From Burkholderia cepacia (GTDB lineage Bacteria; Pseudomonadota; Gammaproteobacteria; Burkholderiales; Burkholderiaceae), in the NCBI RefSeq assembly GCF_001039005.1, contig NZ_LDWR01000046.1, positions 1-64,000 on the forward strand: a stretch of 64,000 nucleotides of DNA. Direction: 5' to 3'. Position numbers and translations under genes: made by a program. A model generated the notes under the pieces. It was not told the DNA's origin. It did no database searches and saw only the letters and a list, made by a program, of their open reading frames with translations. Of this stretch, positions 53,312 to 61,981 are shown one piece after another (position 1 is the first letter of the stretch; the number at the start of each line of letters is the position of its first letter).

Positions 53312-54025
53312 TCAATGACGGCCGGCTGCGAGATACGCAAGCCAGTGGCGCTCCGCACGGCGAAACGCCGCGACGAGTGCGAAAGATACCGCAAGATAGA
53401 TCAGCGCGGCGATTCCGAACGACTGGAACGCCATGTAGGTCGCGGAATTGGCGTCGCGGGCGACCTTCAGGATGTCGGGCACGGTCGCCGTGAACGCCAC
53501 GGTCGTCGCGTGCAGCATCAGGATCACCTCGTTGCTGTACAGCGGCAGCGCACGACGCAGCGCCGACGGCAGGATCACGCGGCGATACATCGTGAACGGC
53601 GTCATCCCGTACGCACGCGCAGCCTCGACCTCGCCGTGCGGGATCGCGCGGATCGCCCCCGCGAAGATCTCGGTCGTGTACGCGCAGGTGTTCAGCGCGA
53701 ACGCGAGAATCGCGCAGTTGAAGCCGCTGCGGAAGAACGCGTCGAGCAGCGAGTGCGAACGCACGAACTCGAGGCTGTACATGCCCGTGTACATCAGCAG
53801 CAACTGCACGTAGAGCGGCGTACCGCGGAACACGTACGTGTAGAACCGCACGGGCATCGACACCCACTTCTTCCTCGACACGCGCGCGACCGCGAGCGGC
53901 ACCGCGCACACGAAGCCGAGCGAAATCGACGCAACGAGCAGCCACAGCGTCACCGTGAGGCCGGAGAGGCGCTGGCCGTCCCAGTAAAGGAACGCCTTGC
54001 CGAATTCCTGGAGGATCTCGATCAT
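53312..54025 (-). CDS. aotM: Basic amino-acid ABC transporter permease, AotM/HisM-like
   Basis: A 237-aa inner-membrane permease with about five helices, starting MIEILQEFGKAFLYWDG. The EAA-type loop IPHGEVEAARAYGMTPFTMYRRVILPSALR is present, and FRGTPLYVQLLLMYTG marks the HisMQ family. It overlaps the preceding permease gene by 4 bp (ATGA). The two form a heterodimeric channel with the ATPase. Confidence 0.92.
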   Translation of the reverse strand: MIEILQEFGKAFLYWDGQRLSGLTVTLWLLVASISLGFVCAVPLAVARVSRKKWVSMPVRFYTYVFRGTPLYVQLLLMYTGMYSLEFVRSHSLLDAFFRSGFNCAILAFALNTCAYTTEIFAGAIRAIPHGEVEAARAYGMTPFTMYRRVILPSALRRALPLYSNEVILMLHATTVAFTATVPDILKVARDANSATYMAFQSFGIAALIYLAVSFALVAAFRRAERHWLAYLAAGRH

Positions 54026-54711
54026 AGTTCTGCGTGCCGCACGCCCATGGAATAACGCTTCTCGAGCTGAATCAGCACGAGGTTGGAAACGGTCGTGATC
54101 GCGAGATAGATCAGCGCCGCGACGAGGATGAAGAAGAACATGTTGAACGTGCTCTTGCCGGCGTCCTGCGCGGCCTTCACGACGTCCGCAAGGCCGATGA
54201 TCGACACCAGCGCGGTGGCCTTCACGAGCACCTGCCAGTTGTTCCCGATCCCGGGCAGAGCAAAGCGCATCATCTGAGGAAACATGATCCGCGCGAACAC
54301 GCGCGCGCCGCTCATCCCGTACGCGGCACCCGCCTCGAGCTGGCCGCGCGGCACCGACAGGAACGCGCCGCGAAAGGTCTCGGTGAAATACGCGCCGTAA
54401 ATGAAGCCGAGCGTCAGCACGCCGGCCACGAACGGGTCGATGTCGATCTGGTCCCAGCCGACGAGGTCGGTGAACTGGTTCAGCCAGATCTGGATGCTGT
54501 AGAACAGCAGCAGCATCAGGACAAGATCGGGCACCGAGCGGATCAGCGTCGTATAACCGGTCGCGATCGCTCGCAGCACCCGGTTGGGCGACAGCTTCGC
54601 CACCGCGCCGATCAGCCCCAGCACCACCGCAGTGGCGAGCGACAGCACCGACAGCTCGATGGTCTGCACGGTGCCAGCCCAGAGGACAGGACCAAAGCCG
54701 TAAAGGAACAC
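54022..54711 (-). CDS. aotQ: Basic amino-acid ABC transporter permease, AotQ/HisQ-like
   Basis: A 229-aa inner-membrane permease. It starts MFLYGFGPVLWAGTVQTIEL with the first helix. It has the family motif LIRSVPDLVLMLLLFYSIQ and the loop VPRGQLEAGAAYGMSGARVFARIMFPQMMR. It is the first gene of the leftward aotQMP-argR group. The cognate binding protein gene is not adjacent but lies at the other end of the cluster. Confidence 0.92.
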   Translation of the reverse strand: MFLYGFGPVLWAGTVQTIELSVLSLATAVVLGLIGAVAKLSPNRVLRAIATGYTTLIRSVPDLVLMLLLFYSIQIWLNQFTDLVGWDQIDIDPFVAGVLTLGFIYGAYFTETFRGAFLSVPRGQLEAGAAYGMSGARVFARIMFPQMMRFALPGIGNNWQVLVKATALVSIIGLADVVKAAQDAGKSTFNMFFFILVAALIYLAITTVSNLVLIQLEKRYSMGVRHAEL

Positions 54712-54882
54712 GCGCGTCTCCAGAGTTGGAATGGATGCCGGCGCGTATGCCTGTCCCGCGCCGGGTTGACGCGGATAGTCGCAAGCGAAATTGATTGCCT
54801 CAAATCACCTTGCGCGCGATTGCTGCATCGCAACAACCCGTCCCATCATTTGCGACGCAATCTACTCCGCTGTTTCAAAAGG

Positions 54883-54933
54883 AAAAAAGCCGCTTCCTGA
54901 CAGTCGGATGACACTCAGGGAAGCGGACTTTTT
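54883..54933 (-). terminator. Intrinsic terminator after the BamE-like gene
   Basis: A long stem pairs CCGCTTCC-TGA (54890-54900) with TCAGGGAAGCGG (54915-54926), with one unpaired base. On the minus strand it runs into TTTTTTCC, a typical U-tract; the plus strand also has TTTTTG, so it may work both ways. It separates the BamE-like gene from the aotQMP operon. Confidence 0.75.
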
Positions 54934-54975
54934 GCAATTTTCCGGTCGCTTTTTCGATATAGCGCCGGCGACGGT

Positions 54976-55533
54976 TTACCGTCCCTTCAGGATGTCGGAG
55001 CGCGAGGTCGTATAGACAAGCCCGTCCGGGCCGAAATGGACATTGAAGAACGCGTCGGTGTTGACGCCGTCCTCGAGCCAGCGCCAGCTCCAGACCGTCT
55101 CGGGCTTCAGCGGGTACTGCGCGATGTCGCCGGGCTTGCCGAGCAGGCGCCGCACCTCGTCCTCGTTCATCCCGGGGCGCACCTTCGCGAAATTCTCGGC
55201 GGTCAGCACCTGCGTCGCGCCCGTATAGCGCCCGTTCGCATCGAGATCGACGAACCACGTCTGGTTGCCCATCGGGCCGCGCGGATATTCGAGGCGCTTC
55301 GAGCCGTCGGTGAACTCGCGCTCGGTCTCGGGCTTGCCCATCGTGCCGCGCACGTCGGCCTCGGTCGATTCGCCGACCTTCAGCCCCTTCAGCAGCAGCG
55401 GCGCGGGCTTGATCGCATTGAAGAAGTCCCTGATGCGTTGCACGTCGAGGTTACCTTGCTTGTCGTCGCAGCCAGTCAGCGCCAGCGCGGCGGCCAGCAT
55501 CGTCATGGGAAGCAGCCGGAAACGGAAAATCAT
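54976..55533 (-). CDS. BamE-like (SmpA/OmlA) outer-membrane lipoprotein
   Basis: A 185-aa lipoprotein. The leader ends in the lipobox LALTGC. The BamE/SmpA fold motif is seen at VLTAENFAKVRPGMNEDEVRRLLGKPG, with a first similar segment LKVGESTEADVRGTMGKPETE earlier, so it may carry two SmpA/OmlA-type modules. Residues about 100-110 contain YPRGPMGNQTWFVDLD. BamE proteins help assemble outer-membrane barrels, but this one differs from core BamE in size and may be a paralogue. The ATG at 55533 is chosen for the leader; 55506 is the alternative. Confidence 0.8.
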   Translation of the reverse strand: MIFRFRLLPMTMLAAALALTGCDDKQGNLDVQRIRDFFNAIKPAPLLLKGLKVGESTEADVRGTMGKPETEREFTDGSKRLEYPRGPMGNQTWFVDLDANGRYTGATQVLTAENFAKVRPGMNEDEVRRLLGKPGDIAQYPLKPETVWSWRWLEDGVNTDAFFNVHFGPDGLVYTTSRSDILKGR

Positions 55534-55620
55534 CGGAAGAAATGCACGTCGAGAAAACACGCGGCAAGCATACCCGTGCGGCGCCAAAAGCGCGAGACGG
55601 GCGCGCGGCCCGTCTCGTGT

Positions 55621-56670
55621 TCAATGCGTCGTTTCGGTTTCAGTTTCGGATTCGGTCACGCGGCTCGCCGCGTGCGGCGCGCGCGGCACGGCCGGCGGCA
55701 CATTGACGCGGCGGCGCGTGCGCACAAGTTCGGCGAGCTGCCACGAACCAAGCGCCAGGCAGCCGAACAGCACCTCGCGGCCGCGCTTGACCAGCGCAAG
55801 CGACAGCGCGGTCTCGCGGTCGACGCCGAACATCTGCGCGAGCAGCACGACGGTCGCCTCCTGCACGCCGAGGCCGCCCGGCACCATGAACGCCGCATGC
55901 CGCACGGCCTGCGTCATTGCCTCGATCGCGATCGCGCCGCCGATCGACACCGGATGGCCGAGCAGCGCGAGCGCCCAGTAGATCTCGAGCGCGCCGAGCA
56001 CATAACCGGCCAGTTGCCAGAAGAACGCGCTGAACAGCAGGCCCGTGCGCGACATCAGCCCGTCGATGTCGGCGTCGAGCCGGCGGCCGTCGACGCCCTG
56101 CAGCAGCCGGTGCGAATCGCCGAGCAGGCGGCCCGCGAAACGCTCGATCGCGTGGAAGATGCCGCCGCGGCGCATCAGCACGACGCCGAGCACGGGCAGC
56201 GGCAGCGTCAGCAGCAGCGCGAGGCCGATCGTGCCGCCGCCCATGTTGTCCGTCGTCGCGAGCAGCAGCACGAGGCCGAGCGCGGCGAACGCATACTGGA
56301 CGACGATCGTCACGAGCACCTCGACGATCACCGACGCCGTCACGCGGCTCGCGTCGGGCACCTGCCAGCGCGCGAGCCGGATGCCGACCAGCTCGCCGCC
56401 GATCCCGACCACGGGCAGCAGCCGGTTCACGGCCTCGCGCACGGTCGCGATCCACCACAGGAACGGCAGCGAACTGCGCCGGTCGAGCAGCAGGTGCCAC
56501 GCGTACGCATCGAGCAGCAACGGCAGCGCATGGAACGGCACGAGCCACAGCAGCGCGTAACCGGCGCGCGCGAGCATCTGCGACACGTCGCCGACGCCTT
56601 CGTGCAGCCCCAGCGCGAGCAGGATGCCGATGCCGATCGGCCAGCCGAGCCACTTGATCCACTTGGTCAT
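55621..56670 (-). CDS. hpnL: Hopanoid-associated membrane protein HpnL
   Basis: A 349-aa integral membrane protein with about 8-9 helices, of the lysylphosphatidylglycerol-synthase TM/flippase-like family. Family marks are VGIGGELVGIRLAR (about 87-100) and MVPGGLGVQEATVVLLAQ. In hopanoid producers hpnL sits with hpnI-K and is thought to move hopanoids, but this is not proved. The C-terminus is a soluble tail ending SETETETTH. It overlaps hpnK by 4 bp (ATGA), so it is coupled to it. Confidence 0.85.
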   Translation of the reverse strand: MTKWIKWLGWPIGIGILLALGLHEGVGDVSQMLARAGYALLWLVPFHALPLLLDAYAWHLLLDRRSSLPFLWWIATVREAVNRLLPVVGIGGELVGIRLARWQVPDASRVTASVIVEVLVTIVVQYAFAALGLVLLLATTDNMGGGTIGLALLLTLPLPVLGVVLMRRGGIFHAIERFAGRLLGDSHRLLQGVDGRRLDADIDGLMSRTGLLFSAFFWQLAGYVLGALEIYWALALLGHPVSIGGAIAIEAMTQAVRHAAFMVPGGLGVQEATVVLLAQMFGVDRETALSLALVKRGREVLFGCLALGSWQLAELVRTRRRVNVPPAVPRAPHAASRVTESETETETTH

Positions 56671-57551
56671 GACGGCTGCGCTCCCGGTGCGCGCGGCGCA
56701 TGCGCGCCCCGCCGTGCCGCGGGCTGGCCGAACACGTCGGCAAAACCGCCGGTCGCGACGCCCGAAGACTTCAGCGCGGCCGCGACGCGCGGCGACAGCA
56801 GCGCATCCAGTTCGTCGACCGGACGGTAGCCGGCCATCGTCGGCGTGATCGGGCCGTCGCCGGCCTCGGCCGGATGGCAATAGATCTCGCCGACACCCGG
56901 CGGCAGCGACGCGAGCGCGTCGAGCAGCACGGCCTCGTCCATCGCGCCCGTGTGTTCGATCCCGACCACGTAGTCGTTGTGCGCGAGCCCCGCACGGTCG
57001 AGCCGCGCGCGCACCAGCGCGATCCACGGCTTGAGCAGCGCGGGCGCGGTCGTCTCGTACGGCAGCCGCACCGCGCGCAGCCCGTAGTCGCGGCCGATCT
57101 CGATGATCAGCGACAGCACGGTCGGATGCAGGTGGAAATGCTTGTGCGCGTTCACGTGGTCGAGCGGCAAACCGCTCGCCGCGAACGCGTCGAACTGCGC
57201 GCGGATTTCGCGGCGCAACTGCGCACGCACGTGCGGCAGGAAGAAAAAGCGACAGCCATCCTTCGCCATCGCGTCGCCGAAGCGCCCGCCGGGGCCGACG
57301 AGCGCGGGAATCTCATGCGCGGGCAGCGTGGCCGGCCCGTCCGCGAGGACGAGATGCAGGCCGACCGCGAGCGACGGCAGCCGCCGCGCGCGTTCGATCG
57401 CATCCTGCGCGGCGGGCGCGCCGACCATCAGGCTCGCGGCGTTCAGCACGCCGTCGCGGTGCGCACGCTCGACCGCCGCGTTGACGCGCGGGTGCAGCCC
57501 GAAGTCGTCCGCGGTGAAGATCAGCGCCCGCGCCGCCCGCTGCGTCGCCAC
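56667..57551 (-). CDS. hpnK: Hopanoid sugar deacetylase HpnK (ChbG/YdjC family)
   Basis: A 294-aa hydrolase. The ChbG/YdjC metal site is seen in FTADDFGLHPRVNAAV (Asp-Asp) and HVNAHKHFHLHP (His). It contains GEIYCHPAE near the C-terminus. In hopanoid biosynthesis HpnK removes the N-acetyl group from the glucosaminyl-bacteriohopanetetrol made by HpnI. It is 3 bp after hpnJ and overlaps hpnL, so these are made as a unit. Confidence 0.88.
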   Translation of the reverse strand: MATQRAARALIFTADDFGLHPRVNAAVERAHRDGVLNAASLMVGAPAAQDAIERARRLPSLAVGLHLVLADGPATLPAHEIPALVGPGGRFGDAMAKDGCRFFFLPHVRAQLRREIRAQFDAFAASGLPLDHVNAHKHFHLHPTVLSLIIEIGRDYGLRAVRLPYETTAPALLKPWIALVRARLDRAGLAHNDYVVGIEHTGAMDEAVLLDALASLPPGVGEIYCHPAEAGDGPITPTMAGYRPVDELDALLSPRVAAALKSSGVATGGFADVFGQPAARRGAHAPRAPGAQPS

Positions 57552-57554
57552 GAA

Positions 57555-58976
57555 TCAGGCCTCGTGTGCACGCAGGAAGCGGAAGAACTCGACACCTTCG
57601 CGCAGGCGGCGCTTCATCATGTCCCAGCTCGTCAGCATCTCGCGGACGATTTCCCAGATCTTCGACGGACGGAAGTAGAACTGGCGATAGAACTGCTCGA
57701 GGTGGTGATAGATCTCGTCGCGCGACAGATGCGCGTAGCCGATCGCCGCGAGCTGCACGCCTTCCTTGCTCACCAGGTTGATGGTCTTGTTCTCTTCCAT
57801 CCAGCCGTTTTCCACGGCCTGCTTGTAGAGCGTCGTGCCCGGATACGGCGCGGCGAGCGAGACCTGGATCGTGTGCGGATTGATTTCCTTCGCGTACTCG
57901 ATCGTCTTCTTGATGGTTTCCTGCGTCTCGCCCGGCAGGCCGAGAATGAAGGTGCCGTGGATCTTGATGCCGAGCTTCTTGCAGTCCGCGCTGAAGCGGC
58001 GCGCGAAATCGGTGCGCACGCCCTTCTTGATGTTCACGAGGATCTGGTCGTCGCCGGATTCGAAGCCGACCAGCAGCAGGCGCAGGCCGTTTTCCTTCAT
58101 GACCTTGAGCGACTTGTACGGCACGTTGGCCTTCGCGTTGCACGACCACGTCATGCCGAGCTTGCCCAGACCGATGGCGATGGCTTCGGCGCGCGGCAGG
58201 TCGTCGGTGAAGGTGTCGTCGTCGAACATCAGTTCCTTCACTTCCGGCATGTTGTCGCGGATCCACTTCGCTTCCGCGAGCACGTTCTCGACCGAGCGCG
58301 TGCGGTAGCGATGGCCGCTGACCGTCTGCGGCCACAGGCAGAACGTGCAGCGCGACTTGCAGCCGCGGCCCGTGTAGATCGATACGTACGGGTAGTTCAG
58401 GTAGCCGATGAAGTAGTTGTCGATCTTCAGGTCGCGCTTGTAGATGGGCGCGACGAACGGCAGTTCGTCCATGTTCTCGAGGATCGGACGCGCTTCGTTG
58501 TGCTCGATCGAGCCGTCCTTCGCGCGCCAGCTCAAGCCCTTGATCTCGGGGAACGGCTTGCCTTCGGCGATTTCCTTGCAGGTGTAGTCGAATTCCTCGC
58601 GGCACACGAAGTCGATTGCCTCGCTCGCCGTGAGCGAGTTGTGCGGATCGACCATCACCTTCGCGCCGACCATGCCGACCAGCATCGACGGCTTCATCTT
58701 CTTCAGATCCTGCGCGAACATCGCGTCGGTCGGGAACGACGGCGTGCTCGTGTGGATGATCACGAGGTCGTAGTCGTTCGCGATCTTCAGCGTTTCCTCG
58801 ACCGACAGACCGTCGGCCGGCGCATCGAGGACGCGGCTGCCCGGCACGAGCGCGGCCGGCTGTGCGAGCCACGTCGGATACCAGAAGGAACGGATTTCGC
58901 GCTTCGCCTGATAGCGCGAGCCGGCTCCGCCGTCGAAGCCGTCATACGAAGGGGCCTGCAAGAACAGCGTTTTCAT
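57555..58976 (-). CDS. hpnJ: Hopanoid radical-SAM enzyme HpnJ
   Basis: A 473-aa B12-binding-domain radical SAM protein. The cluster motif CKSRCTFC (CxxxCxxC, near residue 208) follows an N-terminal cobalamin-binding-like region with SEETLKIAND-type segments. TRSVENVLAEAKWI and HGTFILGLPGETQETIKKTIEYA are typical. HpnJ converts glucosamine on bacteriohopanetetrol into a cyclitol ether. The ATG at 58976 is supported by GGAG just upstream. It is 158 bp after hpnI and 3 bp before hpnK. The function is by family and context. Confidence 0.9.
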   Translation of the reverse strand: MKTLFLQAPSYDGFDGGAGSRYQAKREIRSFWYPTWLAQPAALVPGSRVLDAPADGLSVEETLKIANDYDLVIIHTSTPSFPTDAMFAQDLKKMKPSMLVGMVGAKVMVDPHNSLTASEAIDFVCREEFDYTCKEIAEGKPFPEIKGLSWRAKDGSIEHNEARPILENMDELPFVAPIYKRDLKIDNYFIGYLNYPYVSIYTGRGCKSRCTFCLWPQTVSGHRYRTRSVENVLAEAKWIRDNMPEVKELMFDDDTFTDDLPRAEAIAIGLGKLGMTWSCNAKANVPYKSLKVMKENGLRLLLVGFESGDDQILVNIKKGVRTDFARRFSADCKKLGIKIHGTFILGLPGETQETIKKTIEYAKEINPHTIQVSLAAPYPGTTLYKQAVENGWMEENKTINLVSKEGVQLAAIGYAHLSRDEIYHHLEQFYRQFYFRPSKIWEIVREMLTSWDMMKRRLREGVEFFRFLRAHEA

Positions 58977-59134
58977 GAGTGCTCCGGTAGCCTGCATAGT
59001 TCGATTCGTTACAACGATTCAGTCAATAAACCGCGGGCCGCCCTGCCGGCGCCCGCCTCTCTGTCATGTCGCGCCGCGCGGCCTCGCCGCGCAACGCGTC
59101 TCGGCCCTCGGGCCGGGTTCGATCGGGAACGGCC

Positions 59135-60307
59135 CTAGCGGCCGTCCACCGCTTCCACCGCCGTCGCGCGTTCGCCGCCGACGACCGTCATCCTTGCACC
59201 GCGCCACACGACGTGCGTGCCGAACGCGGCCGCGAGCCACTCGAGCGCGAGCAGCGTGTCGCGTACCGCGACGAGCGGCAGATCGCGCCAGAACGCGCGC
59301 CAGCCGTCCTCGCCGCGTGCGTGCAGCACCAGCCGCCCGAATGCGCCGACCACGGCCGCCCCGCCCGCCAGCGTGCCGGCGAAGGTGCCATCGAGACGCA
59401 GCGCAAGTGCCGCGCCGATCGCGAGCCACGGCACGGTAAACGTAATGAACAGGAACGCGAAGCCGGCCGGGTTCAGCGAACGGATCGTGCGCAGCCAGCG
59501 CGTCTCGCGGTGCCACAAAGGCCCGAACGACGGTTCGATCACGTCGGTCGCGACCTCGACTTCCGACAGCACGGTGCGCCGCCCGAGGCGGCGCGGCAGC
59601 TCGGCAAGCCAGAAATCGTCGGCCAGCTCGTCCTTCAGCGCGAGAAAACCGCCGATCCGGTCGAGCGTGTCGCGCGTCAGCGCGAGCGTCGCGCCGAAGC
59701 CGAAGCGGCTCGAGCGGCCGAGGTGCGTGATCCGCACCGACGGCGCGAACCAGGCGTCGACGAACTGCGCGCCGATCCGCGTCCAGAACCCGCCGACGCT
59801 GCGCGCATGATACAGGCACGTGACGACACCGACCGACGCATCGGCGAGCGGTGCCGTCACGCGCTCCAGATAGTCGGGCTTCACCGCGATGTCGCTGTCC
59901 GCGATCACGATCCGGCCGTACTTCGCGCGCCCGGCGAGATTGATCAGGTTGCTGACCTTCAGGTTCTTGCCGTGCACGCGCGAATCGACCACCAGCGTGA
60001 TGTCGCACTCCGGATAGTCGGCGCGCAACCGCTCGACGACGGCAATGGCCGGATCGGCCGCCGACTGGACGCCGAACAGCACTTCATACCGCGGATGCCG
60101 CTGCTCGCAGAACGTCGCGAGGTTTTCGTACAGGTGCGGCTCCGCGCCGCACAGCGGCTTGAGCACGCTGACCGGATCGAAGCCGTCGCGCGCGGCCGTG
60201 CGCGGCGTGCGCGGCCGCGGCGCGAACGCGGCGACGAGCGCATAGCCGGCTGCGGCCAGCGTGAACACGATCAGGAGCCAGTCGAGCAGCGTTGCGGTTT
60301 GCGTCAT
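59135..60307 (-). CDS. hpnI: Hopanoid glycosyltransferase HpnI
   Basis: A 390-aa family-2 glycosyltransferase with an N-terminal membrane helix (about 8-28) and C-terminal helices. Motifs are VIADSDIAVK (DxD-like), DELADDFWLAEL and RETRWLRTIR (the [RQ]xxRW motif). In hopanoid pathways HpnI adds N-acetylglucosamine to bacteriohopanetetrol. The ATG at 60307 has GGAGG 8 nt upstream; the TTG two codons before is not needed. It is the first gene of the leftward hpnIJKL group. Symbol from context and family. Confidence 0.9.
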   Translation of the reverse strand: MTQTATLLDWLLIVFTLAAAGYALVAAFAPRPRTPRTAARDGFDPVSVLKPLCGAEPHLYENLATFCEQRHPRYEVLFGVQSAADPAIAVVERLRADYPECDITLVVDSRVHGKNLKVSNLINLAGRAKYGRIVIADSDIAVKPDYLERVTAPLADASVGVVTCLYHARSVGGFWTRIGAQFVDAWFAPSVRITHLGRSSRFGFGATLALTRDTLDRIGGFLALKDELADDFWLAELPRRLGRRTVLSEVEVATDVIEPSFGPLWHRETRWLRTIRSLNPAGFAFLFITFTVPWLAIGAALALRLDGTFAGTLAGGAAVVGAFGRLVLHARGEDGWRAFWRDLPLVAVRDTLLALEWLAAAFGTHVVWRGARMTVVGGERATAVEAVDGR

Positions 60308-60945
60308 GCGCAACGCCTCCCGGCGACCTGAACGCCACGGAGAACGCTTGAGCGTGATTCAGCGTGATGCGGTATTCCGACAACGACGAACGCGGGCACG
60401 ACCCGACTCCTTGTTCCAGCAGCGTCTGTGTATGGGGGAGGCATGACCCATTCTTCGGGTACGACCATGCCCGGCTTCGCGTGGCGCATCTTCGCGCGCC
60501 GCCCGGACGGGATGCGGGAAGACTCGAATGGCTAGCATCGGCACAACATGGGCAGGCGCCGGATTTTAGCAGCCTGCGGCATCCCGCGCTCGGCACTACG
60601 AGAAACGGACTGGTGCAATTCCGGCAAAGCTGTGCTGCAGGAGAACCATTTGGGCGCAACCGCGTTCACGTTAGCGTAAGCGCTTTGCAAGCGTATTGCA
60701 GTCTTGAAAATCAAACGTTTCGTGCAAATTTGTAGGTCGATGCGGATTCACATCCAATCGCCGTAAAGATTGGTAATTCTTTGGGGATTAGCTTTATTTT
60801 TGCAACAATGATCCAATCGCCCGGGCATCCCTGAAAGGCGCATGGGTATCGGCGCGTCGCAAGCACGTTCCGGAACCCTTTGGCAAAATCCTTGGCATTT
60901 GTTGCGTAAGCGCATCACCGCGCGCCCCCATTCGAAGGCCACCCG
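60308..60945. other. Divergent intergenic region, 638 bp
   Basis: No gene is supported. On the minus strand TAAAAT at 60568-60563 could be a -10 box for hpnI, with no clear -35. On the plus side, TAAGCGCTTT (60677-60686) is a near-palindrome of LacI-like type and GCAAGCGTATTGC follows at 60687-60699; together they might form an operator for the oxidoreductase gene. The AT content rises toward 60,700-60,800. Confidence 0.45.
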
Positions 60946-61944
60946 ATGACTCCGTTTTCCGTACTCGATCTCGCCCCCATTCCGGACGGCGCAGACGCCT
61001 CCCAGGCTTTCCGCAACACCGTCGACCTTGCGCAGCACGCGGAACGCTGGGGCTACCAGCGCTACTGGCTCGCCGAGCACCACAACATGCCCGGCATCGC
61101 GAGCGCGGCGACCGCCGTCGTGATCGGCCATGTCGCGGGCGCCACGAAGACGATCCGCGTCGGCTCGGGGGGCATCATGCTGCCGAACCACGCGCCGCTC
61201 GTGATCGCCGAGCAGTTCGGCACGCTCGCGTCGCTGTATCCGGGGCGCATCGACCTCGGCCTCGGCCGCGCGCCCGGCACCGACCAGACCACGTCGCGCG
61301 CGCTGCGCCGCGACCTGATCGGCAGCGCCGATTCGTTTCCGGACGACGTCACCGAACTGCAGCGCTACTTCGCGGAGCCGGTGCCCGGCCAGCGCGTGCG
61401 CGCGGTGCCCGGCGCGGGGCTCGACGTGCCCGTCTGGCTGCTCGGTTCGAGCCTGTTCAGCGCCCAGCTCGCCGCGATGCTCGGGCTGCCGTTCGCGTTC
61501 GCGTCGCACTTCGCGCCGGATTACCTGATGCGCGCGCTCGAGATCTATCGTGCGCAGTACCGGCCGTCGGCCGCATGGCCGAAGCCGCACGCGATGGTCG
61601 GGGTCAACGTGTTCGCGGCCGATACCGACGACGAGGCGCGGCACCTGTTCACATCGCTGCAGCAGCAGTTCATCAACCTGCGGCGCGGCACGCCGGGCAA
61701 GCTGCCGCCGCCCGTCGACGTGCTCGAGGCGAACGAGCTCGAACTCGCGAACGTCGCGCATTCGCTGTCGTTCGCGGCGGTCGGTTCGCGCGACACGGTG
61801 CGCGACAAGCTGCGCGACCGCATCGCGCAGACGGGCGCCGACGAAGTGATCATCACCGCGCAGATCTACGATCATGCCGCGCGGCTGCGCTCGTTCGAAC
61901 TGGCCGCGCAGATCCGCGACGAACTCGCGAACGACGCGCGCTGA
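60946..61944 (+). CDS. Luciferase-like (LLM) flavin monooxygenase
   Basis: A 332-aa single-component flavin-dependent protein of the YhbW-like group. It begins MTPFSVLDLAPIPDGADASQAF, has HAERWGYQRYWLAEHHNMPGIASAA, and GSGGIMLPNHAPLVIAEQFGTL, all typical. SLYPGRIDLGLGRAPGTDQ completes the flavin region. It uses reduced flavin from a separate reductase. The substrate is unknown. It is a single gene with a strong palindrome after its stop. Confidence 0.9.
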   Translation: MTPFSVLDLAPIPDGADASQAFRNTVDLAQHAERWGYQRYWLAEHHNMPGIASAATAVVIGHVAGATKTIRVGSGGIMLPNHAPLVIAEQFGTLASLYPGRIDLGLGRAPGTDQTTSRALRRDLIGSADSFPDDVTELQRYFAEPVPGQRVRAVPGAGLDVPVWLLGSSLFSAQLAAMLGLPFAFASHFAPDYLMRALEIYRAQYRPSAAWPKPHAMVGVNVFAADTDDEARHLFTSLQQQFINLRRGTPGKLPPPVDVLEANELELANVAHSLSFAAVGSRDTVRDKLRDRIAQTGADEVIITAQIYDHAARLRSFELAAQIRDELANDAR

Positions 61945-61953
61945 CGGCACTGG

Positions 61954-61981
61954 CGCGGGGCGGGCGATCGCCCGCCCCGCG
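61954..61981. terminator. Perfect 28-bp palindrome between convergent genes
   Basis: CGCGGGGCGGGCGA is followed directly by its reverse complement, giving 14-bp arms with no loop. It lies 9 bp after one stop and abuts the opposite stop. No U-tract is visible, but the stem is strong enough to slow polymerase from either side. Confidence 0.55.
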
